From an uncultured Chitinophagaceae bacterium (GTDB taxonomy: Bacteria; Bacteroidota; Bacteroidia; Chitinophagales; Chitinophagaceae): a DNA stretch of 40,261 bases. The DNA is taken from assembly GCA_903883945.1 (NCBI GenBank), contig CAISCV010000030.1, positions 1 to 40,261 of the forward strand, written 5' to 3'. Below, piece by piece: positions 1-7,877 of the stretch. The translations under genes and the position numbers were made by a program. The first letter of the stretch is position 1. The number at the start of each line of letters is the position of its first letter. The notes beneath the pieces are model-generated. The model was not told the DNA's origin and did not search any database. It worked only from the letters and a program-made list of their open reading frames with translations.

Positions 1-199
1 CAAAGACAATAACATAAATAGGTTGGACTAAAGTAATAATGATTCCTATTCTTCCTTTTTAAACTTGATTGGCAAAAAAGAGAAAAAGGATAAGATTAAT
101 TAACATAGTTAGTAAAAGGAAAAAATGTACAGGAGTAGTGTTTACCAAAAAATAAAAGGATAATTACCCAAAGCAAAATTGGAGGGTTTCTAAAACAAG

Positions 200-226
200 A
201 AAGCTGCACTCAAAGAATGCAGCTTT
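200..226 (-). terminator. Terminator of the rpsF-rpsR-rplI operon
   Basis: A 9-bp perfect inverted repeat (AAAGCTGCA and TGCAGCTTT, 9-nt loop) lies about 20 bp past the rplI stop. On the minus strand it is followed by a T-rich run. It fits an intrinsic terminator. Confidence 0.75.
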
Positions 227-247
227 TTAAAACTTGTATGTTAGGTA

Positions 248-694
248 TTATTCAGCTATTACTTCAAATTCAACTTCAGTAACGTGACCGCCACCAAAAT
301 CAATACTTGCCTTGTAAGTACCCAATTCTTTTACTTCTTCTAATAAAGTAATACGCTTGCGATCTACTTCATACCCTTTTTGATCACGTATAGCCCTTGC
401 AATCTGCAAAGATGTTACACTACCAAATATTTTACCAGATGTACCCGTTTTAGCACCCAATTTTAAAGGAGAAGCAGTAATTACTTCAATTACATTTTTG
501 ATAGAAGCAAGCATTGCGGCTTCTTTCTTTGCCTTCACTTTAAGTGTTTCATCTAATTTTTTCAAATTAGTAGGAGTCCCTTCTATAGCAAACCTTTGCG
601 GAATCAAAAAGTTTCTAGCATAGCCATTCTTTACGGTTACTAATTCATTTTTACCGCCTAAGTTATCTACGTCTTGTATTAATATTACTTGCAT
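248..694 (-). CDS. rplI: 50S ribosomal protein L9
   Basis: The 148-residue product is ribosomal protein L9, which binds 23S rRNA at the base of the L1 stalk. The N-terminal half begins MQVILIQDVDNLG and continues with the conserved VKNGYARNFLIPQ stretch (about residues 21-33), typical of the L9 N-terminal RNA-binding domain. The rest is the long helix and the C-terminal domain. Length matches the family. It is the last gene of the rpsF-rpsR-rplI operon, 83 bp after rpsR, and a terminator hairpin follows. The spacer to rpsR holds a palindrome. Identification is certain. Confidence 0.97.
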   Translation of the reverse strand: MQVILIQDVDNLGGKNELVTVKNGYARNFLIPQRFAIEGTPTNLKKLDETLKVKAKKEAAMLASIKNVIEVITASPLKLGAKTGTSGKIFGSVTSLQIARAIRDQKGYEVDRKRITLLEEVKELGTYKASIDFGGGHVTEVEFEVIAE

Positions 695-736
695 ATTCTG
701 TGTTGTTAGTCCCCTAGAGCCCAGCGTTATGCTGTC

Positions 737-754
737 TCCCGATCGATGTCGGGA
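737..754. repeat. Palindrome in the rplI-rpsR spacer
   Basis: TCCCGA and TCGGGA are perfectly complementary around a 6-bp loop. They are nested in a weaker outer pairing of CCCTA (709-713) with TAGGG (756-760). The hairpin lies inside the operon, so it could modulate the rplI/rpsR ratio, or it could be one copy of a dispersed genomic palindrome. Confidence 0.6.
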
Positions 755-777
755 TTAGGGAAGGTTACTAAAATTGT

Positions 778-1041
778 TTATTTCATTAAATCTGTTACAT
801 AAGGTAACAAAGCCATTTGGCGTGCTTTCTTGATAGCGTCTCCTACTTTACGTTGGTATTTCAAAGAGTTACCGCTTAGACGACGTGGTAATATTTTACC
901 TTGTTCATTTAAGAATTTTCTTAAGAAATCGACATCCTTATAATCAACGTACTTAATTCCGTATTTTTTGAAACGACAGAACTTTTTCTTTTGTTTCTCT
1001 TGCTTTACCTGGGTAAGGTATTTAATATCGCTCTTTGCCAT
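778..1041 (-). CDS. rpsR: 30S ribosomal protein S18
   Basis: The 87-residue basic protein is ribosomal protein S18, which pairs with S6 on the platform of the small subunit. The family core is seen as the [21 protein letters not shown] segment (split here for length: [10 protein letters not shown] then [11 protein letters not shown]), followed by a C-terminal helix rich in lysine. The N-terminus carries an extra basic stretch ([10 protein letters not shown]), common in Bacteroidota. It starts 2 bp after rpsF stops, so the two are translationally linked. No ssb or priB gene lies between them, unlike the arrangement in many Firmicutes and Proteobacteria. Confidence 0.97.
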   Translation of the reverse strand: MAKSDIKYLTQVKQEKQKKKFCRFKKYGIKYVDYKDVDFLRKFLNEQGKILPRRLSGNSLKYQRKVGDAIKKARQMALLPYVTDLMK

Positions 1042-1043
1042 AA

Positions 1044-1397
1044 TTATACAGTTGCTTTATCAAGGTTCTTAAATCCGCCATTTCTCTTTACGTAGTTATA
1101 CTCAACGGCGTTTTTGTCGAGCTTCGTAATTACGTGACGCATAATTTGTTCGTCACGAAGAATTTGCACTTTCAGTTTTTCATTAAAATCACTTAGTGCA
1201 GTAAATTCAACTACCCAATAAATACCAGTTGTCTTTTTCTGGATTGGATAAGCCAAAGATTTCAATCCCCATGGATTAGTGTGTACAATCTCGCCACCTG
1301 CTTCAATAACAAGATCCGAGTACTTTTTTTGTGATGCTTTAAACTCTTCCTCTGAAAGAATCGGAGTAAAAATCACCATTAATTCGTAATTGTTCAT
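1044..1397 (-). CDS. rpsF: 30S ribosomal protein S6
   Basis: The 117-residue protein begins [18 protein letters not shown], the usual start of S6, and has the conserved [20 protein letters not shown] block in the middle and a YVKRNGG tail. S6 heterodimerises with S18 on the 30S platform. It is the first gene of the rpsF-rpsR-rplI operon. A TAnnTTTG-type promoter element lies about 90 bp upstream (1488-1495, minus strand), leaving a leader in which a ribosomal-protein autoregulatory structure could form, though none was modelled. Confidence 0.97.
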   Translation of the reverse strand: MNNYELMVIFTPILSEEEFKASQKKYSDLVIEAGGEIVHTNPWGLKSLAYPIQKKTTGIYWVVEFTALSDFNEKLKVQILRDEQIMRHVITKLDKNAVEYNYVKRNGGFKNLDKATV

Positions 1398-1487
1398 TAA
1401 CTGAATTTTTAATTATAAAATGGGTTTATCCCAATGGACAATCCGAAATCGTATCGGAAAGAATCTGCCAAGACAGATTTGGGGCGG

Positions 1488-1495
1488 CAAAAGTA
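1488..1495 (-). promoter_or_regulatory. Putative -7 element for rpsF operon
   Basis: The minus strand reads TACTTTTG, a full match to the Bacteroidota -7 consensus TAnnTTTG. It is followed by GCCGCC and a leader of about 90 nt to the rpsF start. No clear -33 TTTG was found at the standard distance. Confidence 0.55.
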
Positions 1496-1687
1496 AGGGT
1501 AATCATCTGATTTACGATATTTTTTACAATAGAACATGGAAATAATTTATTAAAAGAGCTTTTAACTTAGAGATATATGAGACAGTAGCCCCTTTATATA
1601 CAGGTATATACAACCGTTTTCATCGATTATATAACAAATACATGCATTTTTGAGCGATTCCTTTTCTTGGGTTACAATTAGTATTCT

Positions 1688-1695
1688 TATCTTCG
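1688..1695 (+). promoter_or_regulatory. Putative -7 element for the lipoprotein gene
   Basis: TATCTTCG matches TAnnTTTG at seven of eight positions. A TTGG at 1667-1670 sits 17 bp upstream as a -33 element. The leader would be about 20 nt. Confidence 0.5.
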
Positions 1696-1717
1696 CGGCC
1701 GTTTCAACACCACATAG

Positions 1718-2119
1718 ATGAAGTACCTTTTATTTTGTATTCCCTTCCTTTTTTTTTCCTGTGGAACTGCAACCTCTGATTATAAAAATGCTGATAATGC
1801 ACTGGATGCCGGAAGAGAATTTATAGACGCCTGTTTGAAAGGAGATTTCTCAAGAGCCGCATATTACATGCTTCCAGAAGATACCAATAAAAAATTTTTA
1901 GACGGATTGGAAAAGCAGTATCGCGAAAAAGGGAGAGATGGAAGACAACAATACCGAGAAGCCTCTATTAATATTGCAGGAATAGATAACCCTGCCGAAA
2001 CAATTACAATAATAAATTACAGCAACTCTTATGACAAGGTTGGTCATAAAATAAAAGTAATTCAGCAAGAAAATAGGTGGTTGGTAGACTTGAAATACAC
2101 TTTCAATCCGAATTTATAA
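1718..2119 (+). CDS. Small secreted lipoprotein, DUF4878-like
   Basis: The 133-residue protein has a type II signal peptide: a basic start, a hydrophobic core and a lipobox (FFSCG) with the acylated Cys at residue 15. The mature part has the pattern of short NTF2-like lipoproteins: an early helix (ALDAGREFIDACLKGDFSRA) followed by beta strands ending in ENRWLVDLKY. That pattern resembles DUF4878/lumazine-binding-like lipoproteins, which usually have no assigned function. It has its own promoter and no obvious operon partner, since ppa lies 84 bp downstream. The family assignment is by pattern only. Confidence 0.75.
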   Translation: MKYLLFCIPFLFFSCGTATSDYKNADNALDAGREFIDACLKGDFSRAAYYMLPEDTNKKFLDGLEKQYREKGRDGRQQYREASINIAGIDNPAETITIINYSNSYDKVGHKIKVIQQENRWLVDLKYTFNPNL

Positions 2120-2203
2120 TTGCCAATTGACAATAAAGTTGTTTCTTGCAAACGTTTTCGAATAATTAATTAAATCGTTTTCTGTTTATTAAAATAAAAA
2201 AAT

Positions 2204-2752
2204 ATGATTACTACAAGCGTACAACACCCTTGGCATGGCGTTACTCCAGGAGAAAATGCACCTCGCACAGTAACTGCTATTATTGAAATTCCTCAAGGAA
2301 GCCGTTGTAAATACGAAATTGATAAAGCTACCGGGCTATTGAAATTAGACCGTATTATTTATTCATCTTTCCACTACCCTATCAATTATGGTTTTATACC
2401 ACAAACTTACGGAGGCGATAAAGATCCGTTAGACATTTTGGTTATTACATCATTGTCTGTGGTTCCATTAACGATGATGGATGCAAAAGTAATCGGTGTA
2501 ATGCAGATGATAGACCAAGGAGAAGCTGATGATAAAATAATTGCGGTAGCTGCAAACGATCCAACAGTGAATCACTACAACAACATTGAAGAATTGCAAC
2601 CTCATTTCTTTGATGAGTTGAGGCACTTCTTTGAAGAATATAAAAAACTTGAGAAGAAAGCTGTTAAAGTAGAAGAATTTGGAGATAAAACTAAGGCAAT
2701 TTCTATTGTTCAAGAAGCTATTACTTGTTACAAGGAAACATTTCCCCATTAG
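2204..2752 (+). CDS. ppa: Inorganic pyrophosphatase, family I
   Basis: The 182-residue soluble enzyme hydrolyses pyrophosphate to two phosphates, pulling biosynthetic reactions forward. The family I signature is visible as GGDKDPLDILV at residues 70-80, with metal-binding Asp72, Asp74 and Asp77. The upstream NYGFIPQTYG strand is also conserved. Length fits bacterial family I enzymes. The next gene, a TauE/SafE-like membrane protein, starts 6 bp after the stop, suggesting co-transcription. Confidence 0.96.
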   Translation: MITTSVQHPWHGVTPGENAPRTVTAIIEIPQGSRCKYEIDKATGLLKLDRIIYSSFHYPINYGFIPQTYGGDKDPLDILVITSLSVVPLTMMDAKVIGVMQMIDQGEADDKIIAVAANDPTVNHYNNIEELQPHFFDELRHFFEEYKKLEKKAVKVEEFGDKTKAISIVQEAITCYKETFPH

Positions 2753-2758
2753 GTTAAA

Positions 2759-3190
2759 ATGATAAAGATGTCTATCACAACCATTATTGTACTTATTATA
2801 ATAGGTGTGGCTGCTGGCATTCTCAGCGGTTTGGTAGGTGTTGGAGGAGGGCTGATTATTGTACCCGCCTTGGTTTACTTTGTTTCTTTCTCTCAAAAGG
2901 AGGCACAAGGTACCTCTTTGGGTATTCTATTGTTGCCCGTTGGCATCTTGGCTGTGATGCAGTATTATCAAAAAGGTTACGTAGACATTAAAGTAGTATT
3001 GATTGTTTCAGCCGGTTTTCTGATAGGCGGATGGCTAGGTAGTAAATTAGCAATTTCATTACCAGTGACTGCTATTAAAAAGATATTTGCGATTTTTATG
3101 CTGCTCACAGCAATGAAAATGTTGTTTATAGACAAAACTAATGTTGAAAAAGACTCCTCGAAACAAGCAGCAATATCAGATAAAAAATAA
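2759..3190 (+). CDS. TauE/SafE-like transporter, half-length
   Basis: The 143-residue protein has about four membrane segments and the TauE/SafE hallmark GVGGGLIIVPAL (residues 27-38), followed by EAQGTSLGILLLPVG. TauE/SafE proteins move sulfite, sulfonates or related anions across the inner membrane. Most have two such repeats (about 250 residues); this one has a single repeat and would need to dimerise. Two start codons (2759 and 2768) are possible. It follows ppa by 6 bp. The substrate is unknown. The family call is firm and the transport role is inferred. Confidence 0.85.
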   Translation: MIKMSITTIIVLIIIGVAAGILSGLVGVGGGLIIVPALVYFVSFSQKEAQGTSLGILLLPVGILAVMQYYQKGYVDIKVVLIVSAGFLIGGWLGSKLAISLPVTAIKKIFAIFMLLTAMKMLFIDKTNVEKDSSKQAAISDKK

Positions 3191-3203
3191 AATAAGTAAA
3201 CCA

Positions 3204-3235
3204 TTTGGAACGTATCAACCGTACTATTACATTTG
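3204..3235 (+). promoter_or_regulatory. Promoter of the 54-residue membrane protein
   Basis: TTTG (3204-3207), a 20-bp spacer and TACATTTG (3228-3235) match the Bacteroidota -33/-7 consensus in full. The leader to the ATG is about 13 nt. Confidence 0.75.
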
Positions 3236-3251
3236 CAAAAAATAAACAAAA

Positions 3252-3416
3252 ATGGAAGCATCATTTGAAACAAAAAAATCTACAACAAGACATTGGGTAT
3301 CTTTTGTAATATGGTTGGGGATTTTAATCACCTTGATGGTTGTATACCGTGAGTTCTTTTGGTTAGCACTTCCAGGAGCTGTTACCTCTTTCGCAAGAGG
3401 GATGGATTTACTTTAA
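3252..3416 (+). CDS. Small single-pass membrane protein, 54 residues
   Basis: An ATG at 3252 opens a 54-codon frame that ends with TAA at 3416. The product starts MEASFETKKS, has one hydrophobic segment (about residues 15-32, WVSFVIWLGILITLMVVY) and then a conserved-looking segment, REFFWLALPGAVTSFARGMD. No family is recognised. It is believed real because an exact -33/-7 promoter stands just upstream and a strong terminator just downstream, making it a separate monocistronic unit. The function is unknown; an envelope role is only a guess. Confidence 0.8.
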   Translation: MEASFETKKSTTRHWVSFVIWLGILITLMVVYREFFWLALPGAVTSFARGMDLL

Positions 3417-3445
3417 TTCTCATCAAATATTATATTGCAATAATT

Positions 3446-3477
3446 AAGAGCAGGCAGCATTGTCTGCTCTTTTTTTT
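3446..3477 (+). terminator. Intrinsic terminator
   Basis: AAGAGCAG pairs with CTGCTCTT around a 10-nt loop and is followed directly by a run of T. It ends the 54-residue membrane protein transcript. Confidence 0.85.
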
Positions 3478-3619
3478 AAGTAGTTCATACAAAATATTTT
3501 TATACTATTTTCTAGCTTATTGCACTCCTCATTGCGCAAAAATTACAATATCTGTAAATATTTTTAGAATAATTAAAAAAAATACAGAATTACAGACCTC
3601 CATCAGCCAAAAATACTCT

Positions 3620-3627
3620 TATCTTCA
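3620..3627 (+). promoter_or_regulatory. Putative -7 element for the nucleotidase pair
   Basis: TATCTTCA resembles the -7 element TAnnTTTG (six of eight positions) and sits 20 bp before the ATG at 3648. No good -33 match was found. Confidence 0.4.
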
Positions 3628-3647
3628 CAACCTAACCGTACAACTAC

Positions 3648-4385
3648 ATGCGTCTACTCCTATCATTTATTATTTTAGGTCTTTTTATTATCCCAAGTAA
3701 CTTGGATGCCCAAAAAATAATGGTTACTTACAGTGGATACTCAATAGATCCTACCGCAAAAAAGGACTCAATTATGATGTCATTCCTTGGTAATTACAGG
3801 GACAGTGTTACAAGATCTATGGGTTCTGTAATTGGATTTTCGACTACGGGATTAAGCAAGCACCAGCCTGAAAGCGGATTAGGCAACTTAATGACAGATG
3901 CCTTGATAACAATAGGAGAACAAGTATTTGGACAGCATATAGATGCCGCAGTTATAAATTATGGAGGAGTACGGTCTTATCTTCCAAAAGGTAATATTAC
4001 CGTAGGAAACATCTTCGAACTGATGCCTTTTGATAATATATTGGTATTACAAAGGATAAAAGGCGATTCGCTACTTTCATTCCTCCATCATATCGCAGCA
4101 AAAAATGGATGGCCTTTAAGCGGCATTACTATGGCAATTAAAGAAAAAAAAGCTGTTAATATTTTGGTTGGAGGCAAACCAATTTCAACTGATAGCCTGT
4201 ATACAATTGCCAACTCCGATTACATCGCAAATGGAGGCGATGATACCTATATGTTAAAAGTTTTTCCACAACAAAAGAAAGGTTATCTAATAAGAGATGC
4301 ACTGCTAGCCTATGTAAAGCTACTAACAGAACAAGGCAAACCCATTGATGCGAAAATTGAAAAAAGAATAGTTTATGCCGATTAA
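3648..4385 (+). CDS. 5'-nucleotidase C-terminal domain protein, secreted
   Basis: The 245-residue protein has a Sec signal peptide (about residues 1-21, cleavage near LDAQ). What remains is the C-terminal, substrate-binding domain of UshA-type 5'-nucleotidases. The hallmark is NYGGVRSYLPKGNITVGNIF (around 105-125), followed by ELMPFDN and later the YTIANSDYIANGGDDTY loop. This domain stacks the nucleobase and cannot hydrolyse on its own. The catalytic metal-binding domain is the next gene, overlapping by 11 bp. The two genes are therefore one enzyme in two chains with the usual N-to-C gene order reversed. Confidence 0.92.
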   Translation: MRLLLSFIILGLFIIPSNLDAQKIMVTYSGYSIDPTAKKDSIMMSFLGNYRDSVTRSMGSVIGFSTTGLSKHQPESGLGNLMTDALITIGEQVFGQHIDAAVINYGGVRSYLPKGNITVGNIFELMPFDNILVLQRIKGDSLLSFLHHIAAKNGWPLSGITMAIKEKKAVNILVGGKPISTDSLYTIANSDYIANGGDDTYMLKVFPQQKKGYLIRDALLAYVKLLTEQGKPIDAKIEKRIVYAD

Positions 4386-5313
4386 CAGAAGAAAATTCAT
4401 CCAGCAATCGGCTTTGTTAGGGGGGGCATTGCTTACGTCATCCCTACCAGACAATGCTTTTGCCGAGAATACGGCTTCCAACAATGTGCTTACCATACTC
4501 CACACCAATGATGTGCATAGCAGGCTAGATCCCTTCCCTATGGATGGTGGTAAAGTTGCAGGGCTTGGAGGTGTAGCAGCAAGAGCTAGCATTATCAAAC
4601 AAATAAGGCAAGAAACAGACAATGTTTTATTGCTAGATGCCGGAGATATATTTCAAGGGACTCCTTATTTTAATATTTACAAAGGTGAACCCGAGATAAA
4701 AGCAATGAGTATGATGGGCTATGATGCTTGCACCATGGGCAACCACGATTTTGATGCTGGTATTGAGAACTTCGCAACTCAACTAAAACATGCCAACTTC
4801 CCAGTGCTACTTTGCAATTACGACTTCACCAACACACCTATGCAGGGAAAATCGGTTCCTTATAAGATATTTCAGAAAGGGAATATAAAGGTGGGTGTAT
4901 TTGGAGTTGGTATTGAACTTAAAGGATTGGTGCCCGATAACTTATTCGGTAATACTATATATAAAGACCCTATTGAATGTGCCAATACGACTGTTGATTT
5001 TCTTAAAAGGCATGGTTGTGATATGATTATTTGCCTATCACACCTAGGAGATAAGTATGATGACAACAAAGTAAGCGACGAAATATTAGCAAAAGAGACT
5101 TATCATATCGACTTAATTTTGGGAGGACACACCCACCGCTTTTTTCCCGAGCCAAAAAAATATTTAAATAAAAATGGTGGGGATACTTTGGTTAATCAAG
5201 TGGGTTGGGCAGGCTTACAACTAGGCAGATTGGACTATAATTTTGAGGGATTAAAAAAGAAATATTTGATGAAAACCAATGTGGTATTGATTGGAGGAAA
5301 AAACGGAAAATAA
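4375..5313 (+). CDS. 5'-nucleotidase catalytic domain (metallophosphatase), Tat-exported
   Basis: The 312-residue protein carries a twin-arginine signal (NRRKFIQQSALLGGALL, residues 4-20). After that comes the UshA/CD73 metallophosphatase domain: ILHTNDVH (Asp46 and His48), LLDAGD (Asp88), MGNHDFD (Asn123, His124), LSHLGD and GGHTH near the C-terminus. These ligate two metal ions that cleave phosphate from nucleotides. It has no substrate-binding domain of its own; that is supplied by the preceding gene, which it overlaps by 11 bp. The Tat signal suggests that this half folds with its metals before export while its partner goes through Sec. Confidence 0.93.
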   Translation: MPINRRKFIQQSALLGGALLTSSLPDNAFAENTASNNVLTILHTNDVHSRLDPFPMDGGKVAGLGGVAARASIIKQIRQETDNVLLLDAGDIFQGTPYFNIYKGEPEIKAMSMMGYDACTMGNHDFDAGIENFATQLKHANFPVLLCNYDFTNTPMQGKSVPYKIFQKGNIKVGVFGVGIELKGLVPDNLFGNTIYKDPIECANTTVDFLKRHGCDMIICLSHLGDKYDDNKVSDEILAKETYHIDLILGGHTHRFFPEPKKYLNKNGGDTLVNQVGWAGLQLGRLDYNFEGLKKKYLMKTNVVLIGGKNGK

Positions 5314-5444
5314 AAATTTTTTTTTCAACAAAAAGTATCCATATTCGCAGTCCCGACCAATTTTTAACAGGGGAAATCACAATACACCTTAGACATTACT
5401 AACTGAGAAAAAACATTTGCTGACAAGAAACTTTTTAATGAATT

Positions 5445-6887
5445 ATGGCTACTACTAACCTTTCAAAAACTGCCGAAAATGTATGGAGCAACTGCTTGAA
5501 AATTATCAAAGACATTGTTGAATGGCAACATTTCAAAACTTGGTTTGACCCAATAACACCCGTAGAATTGAAGGGTAATGTATTGATGATACAAGTGCCT
5601 AGTCAATTCTTTTATGAATACCTAGAAGAGCATTATGTAAACCTGTTGGCAAAGACACTGAAAAGAGAGTTAGGAAAAGATGCTCGTTTGGAATACAGAA
5701 TAATGGTAGACAGTGGGAACGGTAGAAATGGTAGTATGGATGTTCCTACTAGTGGAAGTAAAACGTTTAATCACAACGAAATGAATTTCCCGTTAGTAAT
5801 TGATAATCCAGTTAAGAATCCCTTTGTAATACCGGGTTTGAAGAAAATGCAAATAGACCCTCAGTTAAACCACAATTATACTTTTGATAGTTATGTTGAG
5901 GGAGATAGCAACCGTGTTGCTCGCAGGGCTGGCAAAACAGTGGCCGACAAACCAGGCGGAAACTCTTTCAATCCTTTGGTTATATATGGTGGTGTAGGAT
6001 TGGGTAAAACACACTTAGCACAAGCAATTGGTAACGATGTTAAAAAGTTGCATCCAAACAAAGTAGTATTGTATGTAAGTAGCGAAAAGTTTATTAATCA
6101 GTTTCAAGATCATAGCCGTAACAATGCCATTAACGACTTTATTCATTTTTATCAGTTAATAGATGTTTTGATTATTGATGATGTTCAGTTTTTTGCAAGG
6201 GCAGAAAAGAGCCAGGATGCTTTCTTTGCTATCTTCAATCACTTACATCAAACAGGTAAACAATTGGTATTAACAAGTGATAAGTCTCCAAAAGACTTAG
6301 ATGGTTTGCAAGAGCGTTTATTAAGCCGTTTTCGTTGGGGCTTGAGTGCAGATATTCAGTTGCCAGACTACGAAACAAGAATACAGATTCTTGAGCGTAA
6401 AATGAAGAATGATGGGCTTGATATGAGCAAGGAAGTGGTTAAGTATGTTGCCTATAATATTACCACCAATGTACGAGAACTAGAGGGCGCTTTAATCTCT
6501 CTGTTAGCGCAATCTTCTTTAAATAGAAAAGAGATTGATTTGGAGTTAGCGAAGAAGGTGCTTCGCAATTTTGTGAAGACTAGCAGCAAAGAAATTACTA
6601 TTGACGCTATTCAAAAGATGGTTTGCGAATATTTTGGTGTTCATTACGATAAGTTGTTGCAAAAGACCCGTAAGAGAGAAATAGTTCAGGCCAGGCAGAT
6701 TACCATGTTCCTAGCTAAATCTTTCACTAAGAACTCTTTAAAAACGATTGGCGAACATTTTGGTGGCCGAGATCACACCACAGTTATACATTCTTGCCAG
6801 ACTGTAAAAGATTTAATGGATACTGATTCTGTATTCCGTGAGAACGTAATGGAGATAACCCAAAAAGTACAATTAGCATCTATGTAA
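5445..6887 (+). CDS. dnaA: Chromosomal replication initiator DnaA
   Basis: The 480-residue protein opens the origin by ATP-dependent polymerisation on DnaA boxes. Domain I is residues 1 to about 88, a short linker (domain II) runs to about 140, the AAA+ domain III is about 142-360 with Walker A GGVGLGKTH (182-190) and Walker B VLIIDD (241-246), and the DNA-binding domain IV ends the protein, with the signature GGRDHTTV at 440-447. Length is usual. The 130-bp leader shows no clear DnaA box. A strong hairpin follows the gene, and a 21-bp iteron-like array lies about 650 bp downstream. Confidence 0.98.
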   Translation: MATTNLSKTAENVWSNCLKIIKDIVEWQHFKTWFDPITPVELKGNVLMIQVPSQFFYEYLEEHYVNLLAKTLKRELGKDARLEYRIMVDSGNGRNGSMDVPTSGSKTFNHNEMNFPLVIDNPVKNPFVIPGLKKMQIDPQLNHNYTFDSYVEGDSNRVARRAGKTVADKPGGNSFNPLVIYGGVGLGKTHLAQAIGNDVKKLHPNKVVLYVSSEKFINQFQDHSRNNAINDFIHFYQLIDVLIIDDVQFFARAEKSQDAFFAIFNHLHQTGKQLVLTSDKSPKDLDGLQERLLSRFRWGLSADIQLPDYETRIQILERKMKNDGLDMSKEVVKYVAYNITTNVRELEGALISLLAQSSLNRKEIDLELAKKVLRNFVKTSSKEITIDAIQKMVCEYFGVHYDKLLQKTRKREIVQARQITMFLAKSFTKNSLKTIGEHFGGRDHTTVIHSCQTVKDLMDTDSVFRENVMEITQKVQLASM

Positions 6888-6920
6888 GTTGAAATAAAAT
6901 ACTTGCCAAAATAAATATTA

Positions 6921-6977
6921 ATCGGGCTTGTAAAATGAATGTTTCCATAAAAAGACGCTTCATTTTGCAAGCCCGAT
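6921..6977 (+). terminator. Long hairpin after dnaA
   Basis: A 19-bp stem (6921-6939 with 6959-6977, one G-U pair) closes a 19-nt loop just after dnaA. It lacks a long T run, so it may act as an RNA 3' end or a processing site as well as a terminator. Confidence 0.7.
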
Positions 6978-7029
6978 TCAGTTTACCCCCCTTTAAGTGA
7001 ACTTTATTTTCAGAATTAGCGATTTTGAT

Positions 7030-7060
7030 TTTGCCGTTTAGTTTCACATCCCTATTTTTG
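7030..7060 (+). promoter_or_regulatory. Promoter of the tRNA-Ser/tRNA-Pro unit
   Basis: TTTG (7030-7033), 19 bp, then TATTTTTG (7053-7060), a full match to the Bacteroidota consensus. It lies 28 bp before tRNA-Ser. Confidence 0.8.
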
Positions 7061-7088
7061 CACCCCGCTCTGAAAAAGGAGTTAGGAC

Positions 7089-7177
7089 GGTGAGATGGAT
7101 GAGTGGCTGAAATCAGTAGTTTGCTAAACTGCCGTACGGGTTAAACTGTACCAAGGGTTCGAATCCCTTTCTCACCG
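7089..7177 (+). tRNA. tRNA-Ser(GCT)
   Basis: The 7-bp acceptor stem GGTGAGA pairs with TCTCACC, followed by discriminator G. The anticodon stem GTAGT/ACTGC encloses the loop TTGCTAA, giving anticodon GCT (reads AGC/AGT). A long variable arm with GTAC/GTAC pairing and the T-loop TTCGAAT are present. No CCA is encoded. The class II length (89 nt) fits tRNA-Ser. Confidence 0.95.
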
Positions 7178-7199
7178 CGAGTTGTAATTATCATCCAAA

Positions 7200-7273
7200 C
7201 GGGAAGTAGCGCAGGCCGGTAGCGCACCTGGTTTGGGACCAGGGGGTCGCAGGTTCGAATCCTGTCTTCCCGA
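7200..7273 (+). tRNA. tRNA-Pro(TGG)
   Basis: Acceptor stem CGGGAAG pairs with CTTCCCG, discriminator A. The anticodon arm CCTGG/CCAGG encloses TTTGGGA, giving anticodon TGG. D-arm and the T-loop TTCGAAT are normal, and CCA is not encoded. It is 22 bp from tRNA-Ser and probably co-transcribed with it. Confidence 0.96.
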
Positions 7274-7278
7274 CAAAC

Positions 7279-7310
7279 AAAAAAGACAATCAATTTTGAT
7301 TGTCTTTTTT
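7279..7310 (+). terminator. Terminator after tRNA-Pro
   Basis: AAAAAAGACAATCA pairs with TGATTGTCTTTTTT around a 4-nt loop, ending in a T run, 5 bp after tRNA-Pro. Confidence 0.88.
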
Positions 7311-7539
7311 GTTTTATTAATTTCAATAAACACAAACGGCCCCCAGCAAGCTTTGAAAGCATCAACACCTTTAGAAAGAAGGCTAATCTTATTAAGTAGC
7401 GAATGCACACCCGAAAGGCAATTAGCCCAGATAGATATTTGCGCAAAACGTGGGTTAGTTAGGAACCGTGTAGATTTTAGCGATTGGTAATGGTTACACA
7501 ACTTCAAAAGGACGGTTAATAATTTTAAACCCCTCAAAT

Positions 7540-7791
7540 TAGCAATTCCTTTCTATCAAGAAATAATTACTTTACACCAAGAAGGAATTACTTTCTATCA
7601 AAAAGTAATTGCTTTCTATCAAAAAGGAATTGCTTTCTATCAAGAAGGAATTACTTTCTATCAAGAAGTAATTACTTTATACCAAGAAGTAATTACTTCC
7701 TATCAAAAAGTAATTGCTTTCTATCAAAAAGTAATTACTTTCTAACAGAACGTAATTACTACGGGTACGATTGTAATTACTAATTGGCAAT
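7540..7791. repeat. 21-bp tandem repeat array, 12 units
   Basis: Twelve head-to-tail units of exactly 21 bp start at 7540 and then every 21 bp. Ten are well conserved; the last two (7750-7791) keep only the core. Each unit is a core close to AAGTAATTACTT, a perfect 12-bp palindrome in the best copies (7666, 7687, 7729), plus a 9-bp linker like TCTATCAAG. Substitutions are scattered (GTAATTAC, GGAATTAC, GTAATTGC). One plus frame is open through nine units and would encode a 7-residue repeat of the FYQEVIT type, but no start codon leads it. The rest of the 7311-7956 gap shows no convincing gene. Confidence 0.9.
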
Positions 7792-7877
7792 CAAAAGAGA
7801 AAATCGTAGTCCCGAAAACAAGATTATTGGTTTTGTAATAAGGTAGAATAATAGGAGTAATGGGTAAGGCATAATAA

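Noticed and set aside
2468-2908. 146-codon minus-strand ORF over ppa
   Set aside because: Shadow of ppa and the TauE-like gene; both real genes carry clear family motifs.
5314-5444. oriC directly upstream of dnaA
   Set aside because: Only 131 bp and no TTATCCACA-type boxes could be found.
7233-7490. 85-codon ORF over tRNA-Pro
   Set aside because: Its start lies inside the tRNA gene and it runs through the terminator. Only the part after 7318 could be a gene remnant.
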